From contig CM030932.1 in the NCBI GenBank assembly GCA_018136815.1, forward strand, positions 5,184,407 to 5,248,406: a stretch of DNA of 64,000 nt, written 5' to 3'. Positions 45,803 through 55,952 of the stretch are shown here, in pieces. A program made the translations under genes and the position numbers. Source of the stretch: Isochrysis galbana (Eukaryota; Haptophyta; Isochrysidales; Isochrysidaceae). Below the pieces are notes generated by a model. It ran no database searches, was not told the origin of the DNA, and was given only the letters and a program-made list of their open reading frames with translations. How positions within the stretch are numbered: position 1 is the stretch's first letter; each line of letters begins with the position of its first letter.

Positions 45803-46320
45803 GTGAGATCCCAAAAGGATGCGCATGACATCTAGCACCCACTTCTAGATCACTGTAGAACATTAGGGTTGAGTTCAGCGCGTCGTGGATCAAACAGCAG
45901 TCCATGTAGACGATTGGACCTGCGAACGATGCCTGCCAATATCAACACAATTGTTCATGAGCACAGTGAAGCCAAAATGAAGAATCCGCGGTGCTCTGTG
46001 AAGGTGCATCATAGGCCCACTAGTAACTCTACAGGCTCTCACGTTCTCCTTCCACTGAATGTCACAGTTGCCGTGGTGTTGATTTGGGTGCACCTCCACG
46101 GTGATGGACCTGGCACCAATGAGACGGCAACGAGAAAACGCCACGATAGTACTTGCGACTGCATGGCCTCTTCTCAACGCTTATGTCTCCGAAACGCAGA
46201 TGGGAATCTCGCTAACTTTTCGAGGAAGTGAGGAGGCTGACTTAACCTCGGTTCGGTGTGTGCGAGGCCCTTGGTTTCGGTTCACAGAACGGCCATCGCG
46301 ATGAAGAACTTACGAGGTGC
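45803..46320. other. region with ambiguous coding potential on both strands
   Basis: The plus frame 45879-46231 (from an acceptor GAGTTCAG) could continue the J-domain gene. The minus frame 46177-45890 has some folded-protein character (RLIGARSITVEVHPNQ). Neither is recognised. Confidence 0.3.
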
Positions 46321-46985
46321 ACGATAGTCCGAACTATACAAAAAAACCTTTTATAGTTCTCACCTCGCGCGCGGCTGTGTAGCTGTCTATCGTAGCCACG
46401 CCCACTTCCCTTCCTCTCCCTCGCTTCCCGCCTTTCGGCGTCTCCCCTCGTGCTCTACTTAGGGGCCCAGGTTGTGGGGGGGGTTGGGTAGGGCGGGGGT
46501 GCACCGGCCCCTAGTGGTCTGTCCACGCCTTCCTCCTGTGCCTCTAGGTGGCCCGTTTCTCGCTGTGTCGGTGTAAGTGGTTTGTTGTTGCTGTGTCGTC
46601 TTTGCTCTCGGCGCCCGTATCTTCTGGGATGTCTTCGAGGAGGGAGACGCGCCTCTGCTTCAGGCGAGCTTTCCGGCTATGCCGATTGCCTCTGCCACGA
46701 GGCCGAGGTTGTCATTAAGTGTTAGGTTTCCTTTGTCGTTTTCTATAAAGATGGGGGCGCTAAGCTCTAGCGGTCTCTTTAGCTTAGGTTTTCTGCCCTG
46801 GGCCGCCGTGCGTGTGCGCATTCGGTGGTGGCCGTTTGACGGGGCAATGCTCCTCACCAGGGCAGTGAACCTTGTGAGCGTGGATTCTAAGACCGGTATG
46901 TAGTGGTACGTGTGTGATTCGAATTCTATTCTGTAGAAGTCTCTTATTATGTATCTCCATGCTATTACATAGAGGGTTTTGAGGC
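46321..46985 (-). repeat. second dispersed repeat family, copy 1
   Basis: Shares with 50283-50760 the landmarks TAGCCACGCCC, a GTCTCCCCT/GTGC-CTAC-TAGGGG block, a CCTCCTG-GCC block, TTTCCG-CTATGC, CCTTTGTCGTT and TATAAAGA-GGGGGC. The left end (TAGTTCTCACCTCGCGCGCGG) resembles the tail of the SINE-like family. Old and diverged. Confidence 0.6.
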
Positions 46986-47052
46986 TATCGGGCGTCGAAT
47001 CATACTACGCCGCACACGGGACTCTGGACCCACTACTTTCACGCAAGCGCTC

Positions 47053-47805
47053 AACTAAGTTTATACTTGGTCGCCCCATGGGGGGGCACCAGCCCCCCCC
47101 TCTCTCCACTCCTCCCCTGCCATGGGGGAGGAACCACCCATGCTCCTGGCACGCCTGATGGCTTGCCAGGAGCAGAATGCCCTGCTGACCCACTCTCTCA
47201 CTAGCAGGCTTGCCTGCCTCGCGCGTCCTGGCCTGTCGTGGCCAGCCCATCGCTCCAACCCCCCCTCCCCCCCTGTTCGACAGGCAGACAGGTGCAGATT
47301 GGGGACCCCTGAGGCACAGGAGCGCCAGCGAGGGAGAGGCAGGGGAGACCAGGGCCCAGCCCCAGCCTCCTCTGCCCCCTGAGCTGGCCTCCAGGGGCCT
47401 CCAGGGGTCGCCAAGGGGCAGCTGCAAGCCTGTCGCAGGCGCGCCATCGCGCGTGCCTGCAGGAGAGGGGAGAGAGAGCGCGGAGAAGGGGGTGGGCGGA
47501 GCGAGAGCTCCGCTCACCGGAAAATAGGTAAGTCCCGCACCTGTTTACAGGATAAGTCGGGACCGAGGCCGCCGCCAGCCCGGTAGGCGTAGGAGGAAGG
47601 GGGGAACGGATCGCCGGGGGGGGGGCGCGGGCCACCGACCATATCTAAGCCCTTTTCCCCTATCCCCCTAGTAGTGCACGGGGGGAGTCGCCTGATGGCG
47701 GGGGGAAAGGGCCGGGGGAGTGGGGGTGTAGAAAGTTTCCTACGTGAGTAGAAAGTAGAGGCTGCACGGTCGCGTGTGCGGTGAGACTATTAAGAAATTA
47801 ATTAA
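47053..47805 (+). mobile_element. SINE-like element, full length, 15-bp target duplication
   Basis: A 753-bp copy flanked by TTCACGCAAGCGCTC at 47038-47052 and 47806-47820. The head AACTAAGTTTATACTTGG starts right after the left duplication, and the tail GTGAGACTATTAAGAAATTA ends at the right one. Internal landmarks are as in the other copies. No coding capacity is recognised, so it must depend on enzymes supplied in trans. Confidence 0.9.
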
Positions 47806-47826
47806 TTCACGCAAGCGCTCTACACC

Positions 47827-48286
47827 CTACATGTGAAAAACAGTCGACAAGCCCAAGAAAAACAGTAAAAACAGCTGTTTTTGGGTGGTACAGAAAAACA
47901 GCCGAAAACAGCCCGAAAAACAGGCCGCCAGTGTTTACGTTAGAAAATGGTGTTTATGTTAGAAAATATATTATAAAATGTTGCGCGCGGGGGGTGGGCG
48001 AGGGGGGGGGGGGGCGGGAACTCGCGTGGCGCCAGGCGCCAAGTGTCTCTCACCCGCGCGCAGGCACTCCACCCGCCCCCTTCCCTCCCCCCTCCCCACA
48101 GCCCCAAATATGAGCTCGGTGATCAACCCCAACCCCACGCGCGCCTCCCGGTCCACGTCTCGCGTCGTCACACCGGCGCGCCGGCGCAGCTGGCCCCAAG
48201 CTTACAGGGCCCAGGCTCAGAAAAACAGTGAAAAACACTGTTTTTGGTCTTCACAGAAAAACAGGTTTTCTGTTTTTCACATGTAG
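47827..48286. mobile_element. MULE-like MITE, 460 bp, 17-bp TIRs, 10-bp target duplication
   Basis: CTACATGTGAAAAACAG at the left end and its exact reverse complement at the right end (48270-48286). GCTCTACACC is duplicated at 47817-47826 and 48287-48296. Subterminal CTGTTTTT/AAAAACAG blocks recur. A 9-11 bp duplication points to the Mutator superfamily. Non-coding. Part of its interior (about 48060-48180, GGGGTTGGGGTTGA-CACCGAGC on the reverse strand) is present again at about 48840-48930, suggesting another related copy. Confidence 0.85.
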
Positions 48287-48365
48287 GCTCTACACCCCCA
48301 CTTCCCCGGCCCTTCCCCCCCCCCCCCCCCCCGCCATCTGGCGACTCCCCCCCCCGTGCACTATA

Positions 48366-49243
48366 CGAAGAGCCCATGCTGACATGGGACGCCAAGCCTA
48401 AAAAAGCATATCGCATATCGGCGGCCCGACTTTCGACCACTTTCCACTTTTTGAGCACATCGACAACGACGAACTGGCACCAAGCACCAAACTACTGAGA
48501 CTAGCAGAGAAAGTAGAGATCGAACACACCGTCAGACAAGAGAGTAGCGCCTGCATTAGCGGCCAAGGATAGCATCTCGGCGTCGAAGGCGGAACGCCCC
48601 GATACTGAACACCCATGCACCCATGGGGGAAGCCGAAAGGCGGGGGCCCCCACAACGCGGCGCCCAAAGCCACGCCGCCAACCAAAAGCGCATCAAAAGG
48701 CCCGCCTCACCCCTCCCCTAGTGCTAGGCCCAAGCAAGGTAGTGCATATGGGCCGACCCCCCAAGACCCAAGAACAAGGAACGAGGGGGGGGGCATGCGC
48801 AACCTCGCAATCTGCGCCGTTGCTGTGTTGCTGTCGCTGTCCACCACGCGCAGGGATCGCGACGCGCGCGTGGGGTTGGGGTTGAACACCGAGCGGCTCA
48901 CCATCGGCCGAGGGGAGGGGAGGGGGCGGCGGCAGCGGCTGCGGCCGTATGCGTGTATGACGCTGAGGAGCGGTGGCGGAGCGGAGGAGTGGAGGCGGAG
49001 GCGGAGGCGTTCCTTCCGTGCGCGGAAGGGAAAGGCCCTCCTGCGATATATGGCGTGTTTTACTGGTTTTTATCCCAAAGATCAGCTGTTTTTTCTGTCT
49101 TTCTATACCTCACCCTCTATTTTCCCCATATCTGGGCAGATCTCCTATGACGCTCAAGTAGGGTATGTAAGTTCTTACATCTAGCTTGTGTGAACTAACA
49201 TTACCACGCGGTGTCCTGGTGTGATAGACTTCCGCGTCGCGCG
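48366..49243. other. intergenic
   Basis: No confident gene. It contains the inverted partial copy of MITE interior at 48840-48930 and C/G-rich frames. Confidence 0.45.
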
Positions 49244-50092
49244 ATGGCAGGCGTCGAGCCGTCCCTCGCTCGCGTCGGCCCGCTGATGCATAAGGCACTG
49301 TGCTGCCTCCGCTGCGGCGGCTTCGCGGGATTTCGTTCGGAAAGCTCAAAGGGTGCTATCGGCTATGGCCGTGCGGTATCTAGGCTCGTGAACCTTGAAC
49401 ACGCCGAGATACTCGGCTACTTTTCACGGACATTGGAGGAGTTCGGCTCATCCAAGCTGACACGCTACCTGCTGCGCGACTCTCTTGCGTGCACGCTCGC
49501 TCAGAAACATAAATTGAACTCTCGTGCCGCAGCTTACCGCGTCCTCGGGCCCTCGCTGCAGGAGCTCCCCACGCCTTCTTTCAACAGACCTAGGCGCTTC
49601 CACCCTTCTCGCGCTGCTCCAACATGGCCCTGCTCTTATTCTAATGGCTGCCCGATTGGGCATGGCACGCCGAGTTTGCCCATGTTTGAGTCTTTGAGCG
49701 CGGCAGAAATGTACGATAAGCGCATGTGGAAGGAGGCAGATGGGCTCTTGGCAGAGCGTCGTGTTGCCAAGCACGGCGGGAGGGTCGTGGCATTGATCGA
49801 AGCCGCTAAAAACCTGCCTGCAACCGAGCTTCGTTCAATACTGGCTCGCCGGGTTAAGGCGAGAGGGGCAGGCGAATTCGACGAAGCAGACGTAATCCGT
49901 GCTGAATTGGCTGAGTTTGGAGTCCACGTGAATGACAAAACGAATCGATGGCACTCTGCGGATGGGCGTTCAGGTACAATTGAACCCTTTGCAATCCAGG
50001 GACGAGGATGGCAACGTTCGATGCGAGGGGACATAGAGGCTTGTAGCACACTTGCATCTTCAGCAGCAAAAGCAGCGCCTGGCGGGATATAG
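49244..50092 (+). CDS. unidentified protein with CysRS-like C-terminal motif
   Basis: Single exon, 282 residues, start MAGVEPSLARVGPLMHKALC. The N-terminal 100 residues may include an organelle targeting sequence and a helical region (LEHAEILGYFSRTLEEFGSS). Residues about 195-245 read LARRVKARGAGEFDEADVIRAELAEFGVHVNDKTNRWHS. I split the match as follows: the ARxxxRxxxxFxxADxIRxELxxxGVxxxD pattern is characteristic of the extreme C-terminal region of cysteinyl-tRNA synthetase. The catalytic HIGH and KMSKS parts are absent, so this is not a synthetase. The motif occurs as a stand-alone helical hairpin in other eukaryotic proteins. Function unknown. A role involving RNA or organelles is a guess. 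Confidence 0.65.
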   Translation: MAGVEPSLARVGPLMHKALCCLRCGGFAGFRSESSKGAIGYGRAVSRLVNLEHAEILGYFSRTLEEFGSSKLTRYLLRDSLACTLAQKHKLNSRAAAYRVLGPSLQELPTPSFNRPRRFHPSRAAPTWPCSYSNGCPIGHGTPSLPMFESLSAAEMYDKRMWKEADGLLAERRVAKHGGRVVALIEAAKNLPATELRSILARRVKARGAGEFDEADVIRAELAEFGVHVNDKTNRWHSADGRSGTIEPFAIQGRGWQRSMRGDIEACSTLASSAAKAAPGGI

Positions 50093-50282
50093 GGGTCGAC
50101 CGGGAAGATGAGTTCTCAGTCACATAATGCATTATGTGCTGATGTGTTGTGCGGATCTGCGGGTCAATATTGTGTGCTGCAAGTTCAAGTTGTATTTCAT
50201 CGTCCACGCGATTGGGCTTGTCTTCCGGTCAGTCATACACTTTTTGTACGGTCGTGATGCAGATGGTTGGGATTGGCAGAAC
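50093..50282. other. 3' flank
   Basis: Nothing recognised. Confidence 0.4.
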
Positions 50283-50760
50283 AGTTGGGGGGGGAAAACT
50301 TCTTAATAATCTCGCCGCGCGTGCGACTCTGCACCTTAACTATGCAGCCACGCCCGCTGCACTCTCGCCCCCCCCTCCACCTGCCTTGCGGCCCGTCCCC
50401 TTGTGCGCTACCTAGGGGCTGGGTGTATGGGGTTTCTTGCAGCAGACGGTGTGCTCCGATACCCGATAGGTTTTCCTCTACTTCCTCCTGCGCCATCGGG
50501 CTATCGGTTTTTGTGTTATCCTTTTGCCTTTGCGTCAGGGGGGCAGGGGGACAAGTGGCTGTGTTTCAGTGGGTCCGAGGGCTGAGGTCGGGTGGGTGGG
50601 TGAGTCGCGGCGGTGGTCTTTGCGCGGTTACGCGAGTCTTTCCGCTATGCGGAGCGCTTGTGCTACCGCGGTCAGGTTCGTGCCTGGTATTAGTATTAGG
50701 GCGCCTTTGTCGTTGGTCGTTGGTTATAAAGACGGGGGGCTAGTAGGCCCAGGTCAGGAT
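50283..50760 (-). repeat. second dispersed repeat family, copy 2
   Basis: Landmarks shared with 46321-46985. The left end, AACTTCTTAATAATCTCGCCGC, closely matches the reverse-orientation tail of the SINE-like element at 34996 (AACTTCTTAATAGTCTCACCGC). The two families therefore share a 3' terminus. Confidence 0.6.
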
Positions 50761-50934
50761 TTCGGAATTTTTTTTTCAAAATTTGGGGGTGGGTTTACTC
50801 ACAGATTTCTTGGCAAAAAATCGCAAAATTTGGGGGCTCCTGGGCTCCTGCAGCCGCTCCCCCCCCCCCCCCCCTCACCCCACCCCCATATCCATATCCT
50901 AACTAAGGGCTAAGGGCAGGAAGGGGGGCTCCTA

Positions 50935-51100
50935 GGGAGAAGGGCGGGGGTTAGTAAGGGCGGGAGAGGGGAGAGAGAGGGTAGGGTAGAAAGAGTAAGG
51001 GCGGGAGAGGGGAGGTAGTAGTAAGGGCGGGAGAGGAGGGGTAGTAAGGGCGGGAGAGGGAGAGGAGGGGTAGTAAGGAGTAAGGGCGGGAGAGGGGCCC
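50935..51100. repeat. purine-rich minisatellite (GGGCGGGAGAGG)
   Basis: About ten imperfect units of AGTAAGGGCGGGAGAGGGGAG-like sequence, preceded by a C-run at 50860-50874. Confidence 0.85.
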
Positions 51101-52739
51101 TCATTGGCCTGTGCGAATGTGGATGCGGCGTATGCTGTTCGGAAACTCGAGTTTCTCCCCATGTATGCTCACCTCAATTGTGGCAACCAATAACTTGTCC
51201 AGGAGCTGCCCACATACTTCATACTTCATACTTGATACTTGGCATCAGCCCGTGCATTCCACGTCGCCGACCGTGGCAATATCTCCGAGTACACCAAGAC
51301 CGTCTTAGAGTGGTGGTGGTGGAGGGCAAATCACACTCACATTCCGACATGGGCAACGGTGGTTGCGCGCATCGCTTTTGCATTGTCTCCTAATTCGGCG
51401 TCGTGTGAGCCGTGTGTTTTCGTTATTGAAGTGTATGTTTGGCGATGCACAAATGAGTGCCTTGACCGATTAGATTCAATGTGCATTGATGTTGTTGCGG
51501 TATAATGTTGTAGTATAATCATAATCACACCGGTGACCTTGAGTAAAGAGTAAGTAATGAGTGAGTAGAGTACATTTGTGTGATGTGAGTCATTAGGCAA
51601 GTAATTTAATAATTAACGTTGCGCAAACAAGAGTCAATGATTGTCAATCCTCGCTCTATCTATAGGTGAAATAAAGTGAAAAGCCCATTCATGTAGCCAT
51701 GTAACCAAATACAGACTACAGATAGCAGATAGCGGCGGCGGCTGGGCTATATATAGGTAGGTAGCTAGGTCAGGCTCGCGCGCGAGCGCGCGAGCGCTTG
51801 CGCCTCGCAAAATATTGGCGAAATTTGGGGCAGTGAACGCGAAATCTGAGCGAACCATCCGAAGAAATTTGGACGGGTTTCAAACGAAATTCTGACATGG
51901 GCCTAGGTAGGGGCTAGTGGGCTAGTGGGAGTAGTGGTACTAACGCTCAGTTGTTTTATTATTATTATTGAGCGTTCGCCCAAGGCGAGCGCACACGCCT
52001 TGGAGGTTGCTCAGCGGCGCGTGCGAAAGTGTTTGTGTGTGGGCGCCGATCCGGCAAGGCTGGCAGCAGCGATGGCATTGCTGCTTGTCACAATGTCCAG
52101 TCAGTTGGTTGTGGGCGCAAGCGCTGGTCGCTGGTCCGGCCGCGCGCGCCGCATGTCGCATGTGCATAATGTGCCGCGCGATGGCGACGGAATTTATTTT
52201 TAATAGTAGCTTTGGTCGTACTGTTATTGTTATTGTTTATGCTGTTATTGCATGCATGCATGAAAGGTGAAAGGTGAAAGGAGATTGAGATTGCATATAA
52301 TGCTTCTATCTCATATCTCACTCATCCTAAGGGGCCTTATTCTAGCCTCGTTCTCGTTTGGTCCAATGGGCCTAGGCCTAGTTTCAAAAATAATATAAAA
52401 TAATCGAGTTTTTTGTCCAAGTTAGAGCTGCTAGATCGACCGATAAATTTTCACGTAGCACGTTAAATTTTCACGTAGCACGTAGTATTTTGTATTTTAT
52501 TGAATTGTTTATGCTGATTTTTGGTCGTCGAAAAACCAACTTCCGCCTTGACGCCGGCGGCACACCATAAGAGTCCGACTGTAGAGTACTACTACTCTAG
52601 TGGGATGCACTAGGATTAAGGAGAGGGGGGGGGGGGGGGGCCAAGCCCCGCCAACTTGTCCTCTCTCCTCTTCTCCCTTCCCTTTCCCTCCCTCCCCTCC
52701 CTCACACGGCACCTACCCCGCGCCTCCCACACCTGCACG
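51101..52739. other. intergenic, locally AT-rich
   Basis: No gene. 51941-51975 can form a hairpin (AACGCTCA ... TGAGCGTT around an ATT repeat). 52451-52487 holds two copies of AAATTTTCACGTAGCACGT. A G-run at 52626-52640 precedes the UBC12 start. Confidence 0.5.
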
Positions 52740-53909
52740 ATGATCAAGCTCTTCAGCCTGAAGCAGGAGAAGGAGAAGCAGGCCGCCTCGCCGGGCAACG
52801 AGAAGAAGGTCGCGCCTGGACTTATCCGCATGCAGAAGGGTGAGCATGAGCACATGCGGGGGGGGGCCGGGGGGGAAGGGAAGGGAGGAAAGGAGGTTCT
52901 ACTCCGCTCAGTTGCTCGTCATGCAACCGAATCGCTCTCTCAGCCGGCGAGGGTGCAACGGGTTGTGCCGCCGATGCACGGCCCGTTGAGTCCGATACAT
53001 CCGGTCCGCTCGCGTAATTCCGCCGAGCTTGCCTCCGCCTGGCTCATTGGTCATCCTTCAAATTAATTGTCACACATGCAGCGACAGTCACAGTGTGGGG
53101 TGCATGCTCCCAACTATCTCCCCCTTTCGCTGTTTCTCGCCGCAATGGATGCAGACATGTCTGAGCTAAAGCTGGAGAAAGGTTGCGAGCTCGACTTTTA
53201 CAACGGTAAAGATGACCTCATGAACTTTAGGCTCCGCATCAAACCTGACGATGGCATCTACCGCAATGGCGTTTTTGTCTTCAATTTCAAGGTCCCCACC
53301 TCCTATCCTCATGATGCGCCGAAGGTGCTGTGTGAGACGACGGTGTTCCACCCGAATATTGACATGGAGGGCCACGTGTGTCTAAATATCTTGCGTGAGG
53401 ACTGGAAGCCAGTGCGTGCTGCTCACAGCCTACTCCAACACTTCAAACAATCCTTGCTCACGGTTTTCCACGCAGTCATGATCACCTCGACCAAAGGAGC
53501 TTGACCCATCGTGTTACTTCTGAAGTTTTGACAGTTCACGACTGTGCCTTCATTGTCTTAGGTGCTGACAATTCAGAGTGTCATCATGGGGCTGCAGTTT
53601 CTCATGTTGGAGCCTAATCCAGATGATCCTCTAAATAAAGAGGTAAAAGATCAAGTTGCACTTGGGGGTGGCGTGAGCATCTGCGATGTATCTACCCATC
53701 TCTGCCATGTTGGAGGGAGTAGAATACCAGTCTGATTTGCTACAGCAAGAGATGCCCATGTGCCGCGTCCACCATGCGTGAATTGTGCTCGTGCATCTGA
53801 GTTCCATCACCCCTCCTATGCGCCATCTTAGGCTGCGACGACGTTGACGAAGGATAAGCGTGAATTTGAACGCCTCGTGCGCGAAACGTTTAAGGGACGC
53901 ACTATGCAG
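52740..53909 (+). CDS. UBC12: NEDD8-conjugating enzyme E2 UBC12 (last exon uncertain)
   Basis: Exons 52740-52839, 53155-53411, 53562-53642 and 53832-53909 encode 172 residues. The N-terminus [14 protein letters not shown] is the UBC12 signature that docks on the NEDD8 E1 (APPBP1-UBA3). The UBC fold follows with [37 protein letters not shown] containing the active-site Cys, and [24 protein letters not shown]. The enzyme carries NEDD8 to cullins. Family members are about 183 residues, so 10-15 C-terminal residues are missing. A candidate last exon at 54944 reads ATYEHEV in one phase, similar to the family's GSTYFER end, but the phase does not match exon 4, so a further small exon or a different end is needed. 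Confidence 0.92.
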
Positions 53910-55277
53910 GTGAGAACTATGGCCGTTGTGTGCTCTCCCAATGTCGGCCTGCCCAGTACGCTCAGGTTATCCAAGCGCGCCGCACATGACTTCAGGTCGA
54001 GGGTTGCTTGTATCTTAGCTGCCTGCTGCGTCCTCGCTACACATCGCAGGTGGGCTCTCAACGATATACTTTCCCTAAATTCGACTGAGGAAGCTGGGAA
54101 GATGTACTTCAAGGTCTTAGCTGTTGCAGAATTACTTCAGGTTGGCAACTCCGGACGCCGGGAAAGACTGGGCAGATGGATGATGGCTACGTGTAGTGCA
54201 TTCAGCTTGGCACCTATGCTAATGTCTGAACACATCGTGGTCCTCTCGTCTTTCGCTCTGTCGACAAACCAGTGCGAGCACGCCCAGGCTGCTCTCGTAG
54301 GGCGCCTGCCCCACCGAGCTTTGGCTTGCTCGTCCTAGTGCTGCCTTGAATAAGAGCGGGCGTCGGCCCAGCTGATGCGGAAGGCAGAGGAGTAAGCTTT
54401 CTTCTTGTTGCGGATCGCTCATTTCAAGTAACGGTTCTCGCTCTTGCTGTCGTTCTTTGGACAGCAAAAGGCTCATCCAAGAAGACACAGCACGTTTTTT
54501 GTGGACATGATAATGCGCGGTGATGTGGCTCGGGGTCTGGCTAAGTGAGACCCAATCGCCTAGTGCGTCCGATTCCCTCCCACTTTTGGCAGGGCTCGGC
54601 ATGATCTCCTTGTATCGGAGGAATACGGCTCCACGATGAAAATCGGTTTGATCACAACGGTTCGCGAGTGAGCTGGTGCTGCTACGCGTGTCGCAGCTGT
54701 ATCCTATCTCGAAAACCGAGGACATCAGCATCAGCGGTCCTTGCCTTCTTTTTGCGAGACATCGTTGATCCGAACTGCAATTTAGATGTGAGATGCTTTC
54801 TGCGAGTGACTGCGCTCTCATCTTCGTACTTCGTATGTTGTATCATCTTTCCCTCCGTCCGGTGATGGTGGGTGTTTGTTGTCTTGTCTTCCGTGACTGC
54901 ACCACATGATGTAGTATTAAAAATTCAATCGTTTCCATTTCAGGCGCTACGTATGAGCATGAGGTGCGATCCCCAGGCCCACGGTGAGCGTGGAGCGTTG
55001 CAGGCGAAAGCCTTGGCCTTGGCCTTGGGAGCGGTCGCGTTCCATCGAAAGTGGTACGGACTCGATTGAGCCATCACATGCCCGTGGCCCGTGGTGGTTT
55101 TCTGCGGTACTGCCTCGGAGAGGGAGAGGGGCACAATGGCAGTGGTCGGCGCTCCACAGCTCCAGCGCTCGCTAGAAGCTAAAAAAGATGGACAATGGAC
55201 AGCTTTTAGCTTTACTCCTTTTTAATTTTATTCGCTTGCACGCGCAAGCTCACAATGATTGCTTTTGCTTTACGTCC
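53910..55277. other. probable last intron/3' region of UBC12
   Basis: It contains a minus-strand ORF at 54219-54821 (200 codons, start MRAQSLAESISH) that I cannot assign, and short plus frames. If the candidate exon at 54944 is real, the ORF is nested inside an intron of about 1 kb. Confidence 0.35.
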
Positions 55278-55943
55278 AACTAAGTTTATACTTAGTTTGC
55301 CCATGGGAGATGGGAGGCACGAGTTCCCCCTCTCTCCACTCCTCCCCTGCCATGGGGTAGGAACCACCCACCCTCCTGGCATGCCTCATGGCTTGCCAGA
55401 GCAGACTGTCCTGCTGACCCACTTTCCCCCGGCAAGCTTGCCTGTCGCGCTCGCCCTGGCCTGTCGTGGCCAGCCCATCGCCATCGCTCAGGCGGCTTGC
55501 CTTCATTTGGTCTCCTTTCCCTCCGGTTTCTTCCCCTCCCGTGGGGACTCTCACCCTACCATGAGACCATGAGCCCCCCCGCGAGCACCCCGAAGGAGAG
55601 GCCCAGGTACCCCTCCTCCCCCCCCTGGTCGATAGGCAGACATGTGCAAAGTGGGGGGCCCTTGGGCTCAGGAGTGCCAGCGAGGGAGAGGCAGGGGAGG
55701 CCAGGGCCCAGCCTCAACCTCCTCTGCCCCCTGAGCTGGCCTCCAAGAGCCTCTGGGGGTCGCCTGAGCCAAAGGGCAGCTGCAGGCCTGTCGCAGGCGC
55801 GCCATCACACGTGCCGCAGGAGAGGGGAGAGAGCGCGCGGAGAAGGGGGCGGGCGGAGCTGCAGCTCCGCCCACCGAAAAATAGGCAAGTCCCGCACCTG
55901 TTTACAGGATAAATCGGGACTGAGGCCGCCGCCAGCCCGGTAG
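55278..55943 (+). mobile_element. SINE-like element, 3'-truncated copy abutting ESF2 gene
   Basis: Head AACTAAGTTTATACTTAG. Family match continues through GTAAGT/CCTGTTTACAGGATAA and GCCGCCGCCAGCCCGGTAG, then stops 10 bp before the ATG at 55953. An extra 150 bp (about 55490-55610) is inserted relative to other copies. The insertion leaves the host gene with a SINE-derived 5' leader and promoter. Confidence 0.8.
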
Positions 55944-55952
55944 CTGGTAGGC

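Larger units (their letters stand above)
46990..48365 (-). mobile_element. old SINE-like copy split by two later insertions
   Basis: 46990-47052 (CGCACACGG-ACTCTGGACCCACTACTTTC...) and 48287-48365 (GCTCTACACCCCCACTTCCCCGGCCC...GCCATCTGGCGACT) are consecutive parts of the tail region of the SINE-like family in reverse orientation. Between them lie a full-length forward copy (47053-47805) and a MITE (47827-48286), each with its own target duplication. The order of events is readable from the duplications. Confidence 0.75.

Noticed and set aside
47005-47635. Conserved ORFs (MSGALAPPTPFSAL type) in several places
   Set aside because: They recur only inside copies of the SINE-like element and shift frame between copies. 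Nucleotide identity explains them.
54219-54821. 200-codon minus ORF as a confident gene
   Set aside because: No family resemblance, and position within a probable UBC12 intron. Kept only as an observation.
55870-55920. GTAAGT...TTTACAG within the SINE-like element taken as an introner-type intron
   Set aside because: The interval is only about 20 bp, too short to splice, and the element ends are not splice sites.
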